Shown piece by piece: positions 33,020 to 42,289 of a stretch of 64,000 nt of DNA. The first letter of the stretch is position 1; each line of letters opens with the position of its first letter. The translations under genes and the position numbers were made by a program. The notes under the pieces were generated by a model that searched no databases, was not told the DNA's origin, and saw only the letters and a list, made by a program, of their open reading frames with translations. Origin of the DNA: Uranotaenia lowii (lineage: Eukaryota; Arthropoda; Insecta; Diptera; Culicidae); contig NC_073691.1 of the NCBI RefSeq assembly GCF_029784155.1, forward strand, positions 138,686,433 to 138,750,432, read 5' to 3'.

Positions 33020-33338
33020 ATGAAAGGTAATGGATTTATTTTAATGTTTTCTATTAAAGTTCCAACTTACAAAAAAAAATATTTTCAGTTCACCTTACTT
33101 ATGACCCTGCTTCTAGATTATCCAATAATGCCGATCAGCTTGCGAGGACTTACTGTCGGTTCATGCATGGTCACAGTCAACTCAAACGGATTTATCTCCA
33201 TTCAACCTGGTATTCAACCAAATATCTTTTTTTTTTTCTTTTTCTCAACCAAATATCGCGGATACTCCCGGCGAAACTATTACCGGAACTATTTTGGAAG
33301 AAGATAACCCTTCCAGTACAAGGTTTGTCAATTGATGT
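33020..33338 (+). pseudogene. Spliced cassette inside element C, 5' part
   Basis: ATG at 33020 is followed after one more codon by donor GTAATG (33027). Acceptor TATTTTCAG ends at 33088 (62-bp intron). Exon 2 is protein-like in two overlapping frames: one in frame with the ATG (YDPASRLSNNADQLARTYCR), the other with GLTVGSCMVTVNSNGFISIQ and IADTPGETITGTILEEDNPS. The second frame is continuous only if the 31-bp insertion at 33227-33257 is ignored. A frameshift is therefore likely. After nested element D, more open text follows (FIRKRIFIKVWSKQHLQSVE at about 34245). Function unknown. Confidence 0.4.
33215..33257 (+). repeat. 12-bp direct repeats around a 19-base T-rich tract
   Basis: CAACCAAATATC occurs at 33215-33226 and 33246-33257, with T11-C-T5-CT between. 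This is what an insertion of only the poly(A) tail of a LINE/SINE RNA (minus orientation) would leave: target duplication plus tail. It shifts the cassette frame by 31 bases. Confidence 0.65.
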
Positions 33339-33446
33339 AGACCCGAATAGGATTTCACCGTGAAAAAACCATGAATTCCATATTCACAGACTATAAATTG
33401 CATGGTATACACAATGATTATTATCGTCCTCGATACCGTGAATTCA

Positions 33447-33509
33447 CCATACATTTCATAGTTTTGACCATACATTTCATAGTTTTGACCATACATTTCA
33501 TAGTTTTGA
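33447..33509 (+). repeat. Three tandem 21-bp units
   Basis: CCATACATTTCATAGTTTTG(A) is repeated exactly three times (33447, 33468, 33489) within the left flank of element D. The unit is a half-palindrome of the element's subterminal motif. Confidence 0.95.
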
Positions 33510-33814
33510 CGAAAATAACCATGAAAAAGGGGTATTGTTATGCAGCGTGACCATGAAAAAAATGACGATTTTCCATACATTGAGAAGTTCAAAAATATAA
33601 ACTTCAAGGTTAAAACAGCTTCCAATTTTTCATGGTAAAACCATGAAAATCCGATAATTTATATTGTTCGCCCGCTGAAATAAAAATCTTTGGTCTTGGT
33701 GGGAATTTTTGTTATTTATTTTGAAAATGTCATCATTTTTATAAATAATTAAAAAAAAAAAACAAATGAATTTTTTTAAATTAACTATTTATTCAAAAAA
33801 TCTGAACACTTTAC

Positions 33815-34000
33815 TCACACACTCCTGCATCCTGCATCCCATTGCTGCTCGCGGCATTCGTTGGCTACTGCATCCTGTGCCACTCGCTGTGTGTCCGTTT
33901 TATATTGCTGGAATGATAAAAAAAAGATTTATTAGATGTTTGCCTTTTGTATAGCTCCTGCTGTATAGCTGTATAGTATTAAACTTACGGTTGCGTCCAT
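33815..34000 (-). CDS. Intact 34-residue two-exon ORF in element D
   Basis: ATG at 34000 reads M-D-A-T and runs straight into a consensus donor GTAAGT (33988-33983). The acceptor TTTATCATTCCAG ends at 33908, giving an 81-bp intron. The joined frame reads MDATQYKTDTQRVAQDAVAN, then ECREQQWDAGCRSV and TGA at 33817-33815, with no stops. An AATAAA hexamer follows at 33793-33788 (- strand). No similarity is recognised. It is hydrophilic, has two Cys and no signal peptide. Coding is supported only by splice consensus and frame continuity. Confidence 0.45.
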
Positions 34001-35367
34001 TTCCGAACACTTCTTAAAAGTTACAAAAAAACCCTCGAGAAAACCGATTGTCGACCGAGAATGGAAGAAGTGAAAAAAAAACACGTGCCGCGGCGCGGCT
34101 GTCAAAATATCAACCTTACACGAAAAACTCGGAGTGTGCAAATTCTTGAATTACGCTCGGACGTTCTTTTTACCATGAAGTACATGGTCACATTAAAATT
34201 CACTGTAAAATGAATGTGATACCATGGTTCGTGCTATTCGGGGATTTATCCGTAAACGGATATTTATAAAAGTTTGGTCTAAGCAACATCTCCAGAGTGT
34301 GGAACGACTGCCAAGCAAAACACCACCCATTCTTACACCAGTTGCAGAGAACTATCAGGAGACTAATTATATTGGTACTGGCCATCCCGCTTAAAGCCAA
34401 CAGAATGCCACCGAAGGCATTGTACATCACCTTTTCCGGCCTTACCCAGCACCAACGTAAGATTCCTTTTCTTGTTTAGATTCGAATGGGGGTGGTAGCA
34501 GTGGAAACTACGCTACTAACAATTGTACCGCTACCTGGACCGGAATAGATTTTTTCCAAAAATCCTCGAAATGGGCTTTATAATTTATATCCTACAGAAT
34601 AAACTATCTAACTAAAATTTTTAATCTTCACAAAGCATGCTTTTTGAATTTCGGTTGAAAAATATCCATTTTTCAACTTTTCATTTAGAATCCCATTCGG
34701 TTAAAAAATAACCATATTCTAACTTCTCCCCGCAAAGTCATTTTATGGGTTCTCAAAGAGAAGTCATAAAATGACATAACTCGGAAAAATATGATTATTT
34801 TTGAACCAAAAATGGTTCAATTATGTCGAGCGTGTGGACGTTTCTAATTCAATTCCAATTGTTTCTAAAACTTTTGTATTGAAAGAAGGAAGAAGTCTAA
34901 ATTTGAGACGACTATTGATGACAACAGCTACACCCCCACTTTGTTGATCAAGTCGATCACTTCGCAAAATTTTTAAGAACGCATTGCTTTTCAAGTTATT
35001 GTCCGGCTTTAAAAAAGTTTCAGTAATTTCAGCAATATGTATGTTTTGAGTTTTCAAAAATAAGAAAAACTCATCTTGGTTAGCCAGCAAAATTCTAGCG
35101 TTCCAATTCATAATATTTAAACATCTATTTGGATCCATGAGGGAATCGTTAAGTTATAATAATTTTGTTAGCATATTAAAAAAGAAGTTTGGAAAGCTTA
35201 AAACATTGAGTTTGCTTCCAACATAGGTTCTATCAATTCCATTAAATTTTGATGCAAAAAATTTAATTTTTCCTCAGTAATCTCACCCAAATCAACCGCC
35301 ATGTTAGCCGCGTTATCAGTCAAGAAATTGAATTTCGTTGCCTATTTGAAGGCGATTTACTTATAAG

Positions 35368-35945
35368 CAGTGATGGTAAATTTCGCCCGTCACGCTTGAC
35401 CCGACTAGTTGTGTTTCATCAAACGACTGGCACTGTTCTCAATTGACGGAGCCTCACTACTCGCATGACGGATAAAGCACGACAACAATCAACATTTCTC
35501 CATCATCGACTGGCGAAGCTCCTACACATGGTCAAAATTTCTCCTGAGAGTGACTGGCAAATCTCTTTACACTTCGACCGGCTGCTGACGGCAGGTACAA
35601 CTAATTGAACGACTTGCTGGCAGAGAGCAACAATAGCAATAAAAAACTGAAAACGAGCTTGCTGGCAGGAGCAACAATAATAATAAATGCTTTTCTTGTT
35701 CCTCTTCGGTCGTCTTCGGCTTGCTGGCAGGAGCAACAATAATAATAAATGCGTTTCTTTTTCGTCATCGGTCGCTTGAATGCGATTGCTTGACTAGGTT
35801 ATTATTTTAGCTTCAAATGAATGGGGAATGAATGACTGGCAAACGAAGTGACTGGTCGTTAAGGAACAGTCAATTGAGTTTGACGAACCAAGAGGCTTCA
35901 CAGTCACAGCTTCACGCCTCATGACGATGACTTTTGCCAAGCATG
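35368..35945. mobile_element. hAT-type non-autonomous element
   Basis: Begins CAGTGATGGTAAA. The inverse of its right end reads CATGCTTGGCAAA. An 8-bp duplication CTTATAAG flanks it (35360-35367, 35946-35953), as expected for hAT. It contains repeated CGACTGGC-like words and a ~59-bp tandem duplication but no transposase. Inserted between the ORF1 and ORF2 regions of the LINE. Confidence 0.8.
35612..35775 (+). repeat. ~59-bp tandem duplication with a third partial copy
   Basis: GCTTGCTGGCAGGAGCAACA followed by ATAATAATAAATGC occurs at 35659 and 35718 (59-bp period). A diverged copy starts at 35612. Confidence 0.85.
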
Positions 35946-36119
35946 CTTATAAGGATACAAAAAAGTGTATTTTGAAAAGCGAAATTTTCTATAAATAAAT
36001 GATTTTTCGTCAAAGTATGGTTAGTTTACAAAATTACGATGAACATGTAATCAAACATTTTTTGTTTCAATTATAACATTTCGTATAATCATTGTTCCAT
36101 TCTCACCACCCTTTCGGTA

Positions 36120-36349
36120 TGGGGCGTTCTGTCCACTAGTTTTGGCGTTCTACCCCACGGTTTGTTTTCTGGTTGTTTTAATTTTTAACAAAAATATAAT
36201 CAAAATCGTGTTTTTATCATATTATTTCATTAGATAAGACGAAAATCAGATCCATGAATCGTTGTAAACTTTCCACTTGGTTCTTAGATGATTGGTATCG
36301 CTGTAAAAAGCGTTTATGCTTAACTGGTGCGTCTAGTACAGTTTTCCCC
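36120..36349. mobile_element. Small MITE with GGGGAAAA-type end
   Basis: Right end read inward: GGGGAAAACTGTACTAGACG; left end: TGGGGCGTTCTGTCCACTAG. TA is on both sides (36118-36119, 36350-36351). Its ends resemble those of putative element M. Non-coding, inside LINE ORF1. Confidence 0.55.
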
Positions 36350-36900
36350 TACCAAGACGTGATTCCAAAGCAGGCCGAGGCAGAATGTTTTCCGGCTTGA
36401 CGTGTGAAGACGAGAAAGAAGAAGAAGGAGAAGAAATTTCTCTGTCAACTTTCCTAGACGTAATAATTTTTGCTCTAACGGGACAGTCTATGGAATTGGA
36501 GGAATGATTACCTGCGCAATTCGCACACTTGAAAAATTCTGATCGTGTTTTATTACCACCAAAATGGGTAAAAAAATTATATTCAGCCGAATATTTAGCA
36601 CATCTCTAATTTTCTCGTTGTACAAAGTTCAGATTCAAATTTAGAAATTGGTTCTAATTTATACTATTCATTCGGAGATCAAGAAGAAAGAAGTCTATCT
36701 GGCATTACCCGAGCTGCACCACGAGAAATATGAATCCGTGGAAAACAGATCTTCAAAGTGATACTCTTAAAAGAGAAATTTAAAAAAGAAGAAATCAAAA
36801 TTATGACACTTTCGTACAGAACATATTTTACTTAGGGATCTAAGAAGATTTGAAGGCAAGTAGTAAAATTTTTCCAACGTAACAAAACCTTCGTGCACAA

Positions 36901-38010
36901 GGTTCCATCTTCGGAGTAAAAAAAATATGTTTGTAAATTTGAAATAAATTCTAAAACATTAAAACAGAAAACATTCGTATGAACACTAATCCCTCCAAAT
37001 TAAAGTTTACGATTGAATCCCGTATATAACAGAAGGCAGTTAAAATCCCTCACTATCAAATCGAAAAGTGCAGGCTGAGCACAAATTAAATTAAGCTGTC
37101 CAACTTTTTTTGCTGTCAAAATTCCGAGCCCATTCAGCTCTGTCTGACTCGGTGATGGTGGGTATACCTACAAGAAAAAAGAACATAAAACCAAGCTTTC
37201 CTCCTGTGTTCATATAGCGGCGAATGTTGTAATCGGGTGCTATTAAAACGAATCAAAAGGAATCTGTTTTTAAATCTGCTTTTACAGCTCAACGTACCAC
37301 GGTACAACTTCAACTACTTCAACCTTGAAAATCAAATTACATTTGAGAGAACAGAACAGCACTAACTTTCTAAATTTGATATGGATACGTTAAATTCGTT
37401 TGGATATTTTGTCAGTATTTTAAAAGTGCTGGGTAAGAAACCGATTTATTTGAACTTCAAACATTTACGATCCTCAATGTTGCAAACACGAAACGTCCGT
37501 GTTTTTTTTCCAAAAGACTATTTTTAAACTGGTGATCCGTAGAACTTAGAATTATTTTTTGTGTTTAATACTGGGTAGTTTTAAGTTTTTTTATTAAAAA
37601 AAAAACTCAATCAACAATTAAAAACAAGGCAATTTGATAGAAAAATTGATTGTCTCCATAAATTATGGTTCAACGGATGAAACTTTAGAAGAAGAAAGCA
37701 CTAACAGCCCCCGAAACTCTGTTTCAGGACCAAAGCCAGGATGCTGAAGCGCACACCATAAGAAGATAAAGAAATTTTTAGTGATTCTCATCGCCTTCTA
37801 AAAACGACTGTTTTGCCCAAACATTTTTTGCAATCAAATGAAAGTTGCTTAAAATTACCAGAAGTAACTAGTAAAAATTTGGATGACTTCCATTCAGCGG
37901 TACCAAAATAATTTACCTTTAAATATATGTAGGTAATTTAATTTAAAACAATTCAAACACGTTGTGACAAACGACGAAAGCAAAAATCGAGTTAAAGCAG
38001 CATCAACAAC
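36901..38010. other. No recognised gene
   Basis: AT-rich with short frames only. The first part may still be LINE 5' sequence, which cannot be shown. Confidence 0.4.
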
Positions 38011-39250
38011 AAAGGGTGTTCGGATCAAAAAATGGTCAAACAAAATTGCGTGTAAATCGATTATTTTTTTATTTGAAAAATCAAAGCATCTTTCATTCTG
38101 AAGTTGAATCTGTATAAAAGACGGAAAAATAATCACTTGAGATTCGGGTCGACTTAATCCAAATTGGCGAGACTTTCGTTTAATCCCTGCCATCAGATTT
38201 TGTACAGTCACCTTATCCACTTTCTTCGGCGTAGAACTGCTTCTCGCTGCTTAGGCACAGTTTTATGCTTAACTATCGCCCAACATTTTTCGATTGGGAG
38301 AAGTTCTTGTGTGTTGCGAGGGTTCTTATCCTTCGGAACAACCTGAATGTTGTTAGCGGCATACCACTCCATAGCCTTTTTTCATAATATGCCAAATCCG
38401 GCCAAAACAGCACAGACTAGTCATATTTCTTCAGGAAAGGCAGCAAACGATTTTGATGACACTCTTTCACGTAAATATCCTGGTTGACGGTCCCGGTTGC
38501 AACAAAAATGTAGCTTTTCAAGCAACTGGTACAGATAGCTTGCCAAATGAGATATTTCTTGGCAAACTTAGATAGTTTAATATGCTTGAAAATGTCTGCC
38601 ATCTTTCTCCATCCAGTTGCTATATAAAACTCTTGTCCCGGAAGCTGCCTGAAGTCTGCCTTGGCGAGGGTTTCGTCGTCCATTACCACGCAATCTAACT
38701 GTGTCAACAATGTAGTATACAGCCTCGAGATCTTGTTTTTGCCGTAAGGTTTCGCTTTTCATTACGATTAGCAGTCACTACCTTCTTATAGTTCGATAGT
38801 TCGGATCGTCTTTAAGCGTAATGCACAGTTGTAGACGATGTTCCTAACTTATTGGCGACATCTCGAACGGAGAGATTGGAGATTCGCTTGATGTGCTAGC
38901 CACTCTTCTGTTCGTCACTGCCGAATTTCGATTTCCCCTAGGCTCCGGCTTCCTAGTTCCCCGAACACTTTTATTGCTTTGGCGACGGTTGATTTCGCCA
39001 CATTCAACGATTTTGCTATTGCTCCGTACGTGTAGTTTTGATTTTCACGACGCATGTACCAAATTCTTAATCGTAGCTCCTCTCGCTTGGACGCCATTTT
39101 GAAAACTAAAGACCTAATATCGAGAGCCAAAAAGAAACATCATTCTACACATACACCTTCAAAATAAAGGGTGTTCAGGTTTTTTTATATGAATGATTAG
39201 AAAAAAATACGGCGAATTTAAGTTAATCACTTATTGGTCCGAACAACCTT
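38011..39250 (-). mobile_element. DD37E mariner (ITmD37E-like), second decayed copy
   Basis: The left end AGGGTGTTCGGATC (38013) and inverse of the right end AAGGTTGTTCGGACC are imperfect TIRs. TA follows the right end (39251-39252), and the left TA is lost. Subterminal sequence (GCGTGTAAATCG at the left, ACACCTTCAAAAT and GGGTGTTCAGGTTTTTT at the right) matches the 12330-13600 copy, so both belong to one family. Confidence 0.85.
38200..39097 (-). pseudogene. DD37E mariner transposase, decayed
   Basis: Starts MASKREELRLRIWYMRRENQ (39097), with a readable helix-turn-helix (GAIAKSLNVAKSTVAKAIKV). There are stops and shifts between 38915 and 38715. The catalytic block has CVVMDDETLAKAD (first D), LSKFAKKYLIWQ and NRLLPFLKKYD then a stop. 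The second Asp survives in FWPDLAYY, but the sequence after it is shifted and the Glu block is eroded. Not functional. Confidence 0.85.
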
Positions 39251-39383
39251 TAGTTGCATAGTTTTCGATAACCCTCTTATAATATTTTCTCCTCATGAAC
39301 AATCATAAAATGCGACGCACTATTTACTTGTTCTTATTTCGATGCTCACCTCGTACAGTTGTTGCTTTGTCTGGAACCTCTGA

Positions 39384-40021
39384 ATGGGTTTACAACCCAA
39401 CAAACCATTTAGCACTGTTATAAGCCGTATTTGGGACGAATAACAGCATTGTAGTGCCTTTAAGCCGTGTACAATATTTTCAAATGCCAATAGGCTCGAT
39501 GAGATTGAAGCCGCAGAATAGGACCTAAATTGGCACATAATGCAGCGTTTTAAGGATTTCAAGCCATGTGGGTATAATTGGGTGACATTTACGTCAAAGC
39601 CTGACTACTGTCATTTATCAGACAGAAAAAACGACTGGGCTCTGGAAGAAGAAGATTTGCGTTTATGTTTACTTAGGCAGTTTATTCAGACTTGGAAAGA
39701 AAATGTAAGTTTCCTGGCTTCTTTATCAGCAAGATCTTAATTAGAACCAATTTTTTTATCTTATCCATACAGGTCCATCCACTTCGCTCTGGATTATACG
39801 CAAAAAAACACCCGGCAATCGGGGCCCATAAAACGGCAGTGGCTGAAAATGATCGCTTCCTCCGCAGCACAACTCCAACCGAAAGGTCTCACAGGAACGA
39901 AAACGCCGGTTTGCTGTATAAGCTGCCCCTATTGGTAGAACATTTTAGTGATACGTGCAAAGTGAAAAAATATGTCCAGAATAGTGTTTTTGTAATCCAT
40001 TCTGGAATGAAAATAGGCTAA
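39384..40021 (+). pseudogene. Two-exon gene of unknown family with two nonsense codons
   Basis: From ATG 39384 the frame reads MGLQPNKPFSTVISRIWDE, stop, SNANRLDEIEAAE, stop, then stays open from 39522, including MQRFKDFKPCGYNW at 39540. Exon 1 ends TWKEN at 39704 before a consensus donor GTAAGT. The acceptor TTATCCATACAG ends at 39772 (68-bp intron). Exon 2 continues in frame (VHPLRSGLYAKKHPAIGAHK) to TAA at 40019-40021, with AATAAA at 40034. From the later ATG the joined ORF is 137 residues and intact. DWALEEEDLRLCLLRQFIQTW has the look of a helical DNA-binding-like segment, but no family is assigned. Confidence 0.5.
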
Positions 40022-40247
40022 GTGATGTACAACAAATAAATTTTCTAAGGTTTTGAAAAAATAAAATGAAAAACAAAATCCACAAAAGCCCAGCTGTTTT
40101 CATCAGAAAGTTTTGCATTTATTCATATCCTAATTCTAAAGTTTATGTTGACGAAATCCCTGATAAAAAATGGACAAGAATTCATCCATTGAAATACGAC
40201 AAATTTTCTCAGATCCATGCATTGATATGATAGGCTATAAGGGTGTA

Positions 40248-41003
40248 TACGGGCGCCAGTATTGGCGAAAAATTGGCCTCAGCCATAACCTCAAACTTTG
40301 ATGAGCTGACGGCCTCACCAGTGATGCTAGGCGCGTTACTAAAATCAGTATTTGTTTTTTTTTAAACTAATTATAATATTTCTGAATTGATTAAATTTTT
40401 TAACAATCAACAGCTAATCGTTTGAATTCATTACGGGGCGTCTCTAATAAAATTGATGTAGATAAGCCATCTTCCGCTAATGAATTTTCAAGGTGAATTT
40501 AAAACATCTGCAATATATTTTCATGTACTGCTCGGTAAAGTAAAAAGAGTTGTTTCCAACTTCTAAACGAAAGCAAAATCATTCACTGTTACAAAATAAT
40601 AGCCTGCATGCTCTGATTATTTATAACATTATCACATAATTCGCTACATAGTTTAAGTGTGCGATACAGACAGTTGTTATTCAGTTCAGATAAATGTTGC
40701 GTTTAATTTCATATTCTAATAGAAATCTAGGAGAAAGTTGCAAATTCTCAGTACTCATGAAAACGTTTTTCAATAAAAATTCAATTTAAAATATAATCAT
40801 TTTTCAAATATCAATGCACTTGGCAGCCCTGACCACCCAAAAAAATCAAAACAAGAGCATCTGTGTGTCGCTTTTCCACAGGGCGAATTTGTCGATATTA
40901 GTACCGCAAAATCGCGTTTATCGTGCGCCCTTCTCAAAAATTGATTTTGTTCTCCCATGGTTTGAGGTTAGGGCTGAGGCCTCCTGCTAAGGTGGTGTTC
41001 GTG
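40248..41003. mobile_element. TIR element with GGCCTCAGCC ends
   Basis: GGCCTCAGCCATAACCTCAA (about 40276) is repeated inverted near 40960-40983 with one mismatch. The outer tips (TACGGGCGCCAGTATTGGCG and inverse CACGAACACCACCTTAGCAG) are more diverged. TA on both sides (40246-40247, 41004-41005) is compatible with a target duplication. Non-coding. A second left end of this family is at 60281-60335. Confidence 0.6.
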
Positions 41004-41274
41004 TAAAACTGTCAATATATCCTAATTGAGTAAAGTGGTCGATTGAATACTTAGCCGCAAAAGTATAAAGGTTCGATTCCAGTCTCTAGCCTACGTGGAT
41101 TAAGAGGGATAAAAAAGGGAGGATGAGAGAGATAGAGGTTAAGGACGCGTAGTGTGTGGTCAGAAAAAGATGAAACATAAATAAGTTTTAATTTTTATTT
41201 TTTCTTGCCCCCGGTGGGTTGTACCCACTGAAGATTTTTTTTGACATTTTCCCATAGAGTTGTTTTTAACGTTT

Positions 41275-41430
41275 CTTACGCACACTTGTTGAGCGTGTAA
41301 AGATTAGACGGGACAATTAACCTCAAAAACTCTCGGTACAAAAAACGGGCAGCCAGTCGACGCACATGGTCGTTTTTTAGGTTAATTGTCCCAAAACTGA
41401 AAAGTGTTGGTGAAACAACCAGCATAATTT
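41275..41430 (-). repeat. Dispersed repeat R3, copy 2 (inverted)
   Basis: Reverse complement matches 28480-28640. It contains inverted GGACAATTAACCT / AGGTTAATTGTCC. Confidence 0.7.
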
Positions 41431-41772
41431 CACGAACACTACCAGCGGCAAATAGGACTATTGGCTGTATATCGGCCGATTTACAGGCCAAAACAGGCTT
41501 TTGGGCAGCCCTTAGGAGGAATTGAATGCTGTTTGGCTTTGTAAGGCATTTTCTATATTCAAATATAGAGCCGAACAAGGGCCATTTTTTACGGCTTATT
41601 GGTTACTTGGGAAGAGTTGCTGTCTGAGTCCTCCTGCTGTATTGGTCCTACTGCTGTCAGGAGTTTTCTAAAATCAGATTTTAACCACGAAATGTTAATC
41701 TTTACTTTTACTTTTTGAAAACTCGACCAATTTTTATCGATGGTTTAAAACCTTGGCATTGCTTAAGACTTT

Positions 41773-41888
41773 GGTAGATTTAGCTTATTTGATTAGAGCA
41801 TATAACGTTTTTTTTTTTGAAGAAATTAAATGCGTTCTTTAAAAAAACTTAATCTATTTATGCTCTAATCAAATAAGCAAAATCTACC
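41773..41888. repeat. Small foldback, ~28-bp arms
   Basis: GGTAGATTTAGCTTATTTGA (41773) pairs with the inverse ending at 41888. The arms include TTGATTAGAGCATA with few mismatches, and the loop is about 55 bases. Confidence 0.85.
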
Positions 41889-42289
41889 TCTTGATCTACT
41901 CTTGAGCAAATTCAAAGATTATGACCATCGATGAAAGTTAGTTCCCTATTTTGTTACTCAATGCTTCATTATAAAAATATCGCTTACAATTCGGAGTTTT
42001 CGCAGCCATTATCAAAATGATACAAAAACTATTATCAAATGTAAAATAACTTAAAAATAAATAAAAAAAAACAACCCACGACCCACCATGGCAAACATAA
42101 CAGAAAAGACTTCGAAACTGGATCATAAAAAAAGGAAATAAATTAATGTATGGACATTTTTGAGACTTACGATTTTCGGAACTATTGCACGCAATCCGGA
42201 CACAGAGAAGAGAGAGTTCTCTGTGATCCGGATTCCAATCAGCAGAGGAAATCTGCTAACCCGCCGGCGAAACCAAAATAGTTTGTTCT

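Larger units (their letters stand above)
33342..34242 (-). mobile_element. Element D nested in C, with its own spliced gene
   Basis: The TIRs CCCGAATAGGATTTCACC and inverse CCCGAATAGCACGAACC are flanked by GA (33340-33341, 34243-34244). The flanks are rich in CCATGAATTTCATGG-type palindromes, including a 21-bp triplication. The central cassette is on the - strand. It is the same plan as A, B, C and E but with different end and palindrome sequences. Confidence 0.7.
32711..34834 (+). mobile_element. CAC-ended element C (CACGCTCG TIRs)
   Basis: The ends CACGCTCGTTTTTTTGAACC and inverse CACGCTCGACATAATTGAAC are flanked by TG (32709-32710, 34835-34836). Removing the element plus one TG joins LINE codons for ETS and MGKIIIVATDK in frame, which proves the boundaries and the 2-bp duplication. 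The flanks are rich in AACCATTTATGGTT-type palindromes. Element D (33342-34242) is nested inside. C without D is about 1.2 kb and carries exon-like sequence but no transposase. Element E is a relative. Confidence 0.85.
30100..35138 (-). pseudogene. LINE ORF2 (endonuclease + reverse transcriptase) remnants
   Basis: The endonuclease starts CLNIMNWNARI (35110), with IAEITETFLKP, GGVAVVIN and IGIELETS (34845). It resumes across element C as MGKIIIVATDK (32708), then IIGDFNAKYRS (about 32525) and DSDYLPVTFSLS (about 32300). The linker is at 32126-31875 (LKNIPRRQFQRTRDPYLKFV). The reverse transcriptase shows ISLLPSLSKLFERVILNRMM (30650-30560), GVALQNIEKAFDSV (about 30410) and FADDT (about 30150). 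There are many stops and shifts. Confidence 0.8.
35145..36620 (-). pseudogene. LINE ORF1 (nucleic-acid-binding, gag-like) remnants
   Basis: The text around 36560-36440 (RSEFFKCANCAGNHSSNSID then CPVRAKI) is a zinc knuckle of the kind in Jockey-clade ORF1 proteins, which bind element RNA. The C-terminal end, 35312-35145, reads MAVDLGEITEEKLNFLHQNL and MELIEPMLEANSMF with later stops. Two insertions (36120-36349, 35368-35945) lie between. Confidence 0.65.
30100..36900 (-). mobile_element. Old Jockey-type LINE, heavily interrupted
   Basis: Read on the - strand, remnants occur in the order expected for a Jockey-clade element: zinc-knuckle ORF1 (from about 36620), ORF1 C-terminus (35312-35145), endonuclease (35138-32440) and reverse transcriptase (31060-30100). 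It is split by a 230-bp MITE (36120), a hAT-type element (35368), CAC element C with D inside it (32711), a LINE tail (32602) and probably unknown DNA at 31108-31868. It is dead. Confidence 0.8.

Noticed and set aside
33447..33509. CRISPR-like spaced repeats
   Set aside because: The units are directly adjacent without spacers, and the DNA is eukaryotic.
33245..33625. 126-codon - strand frame with QNYEMYG repeats
   Set aside because: Created by three exact 21-bp tandem units in the flank of element D.
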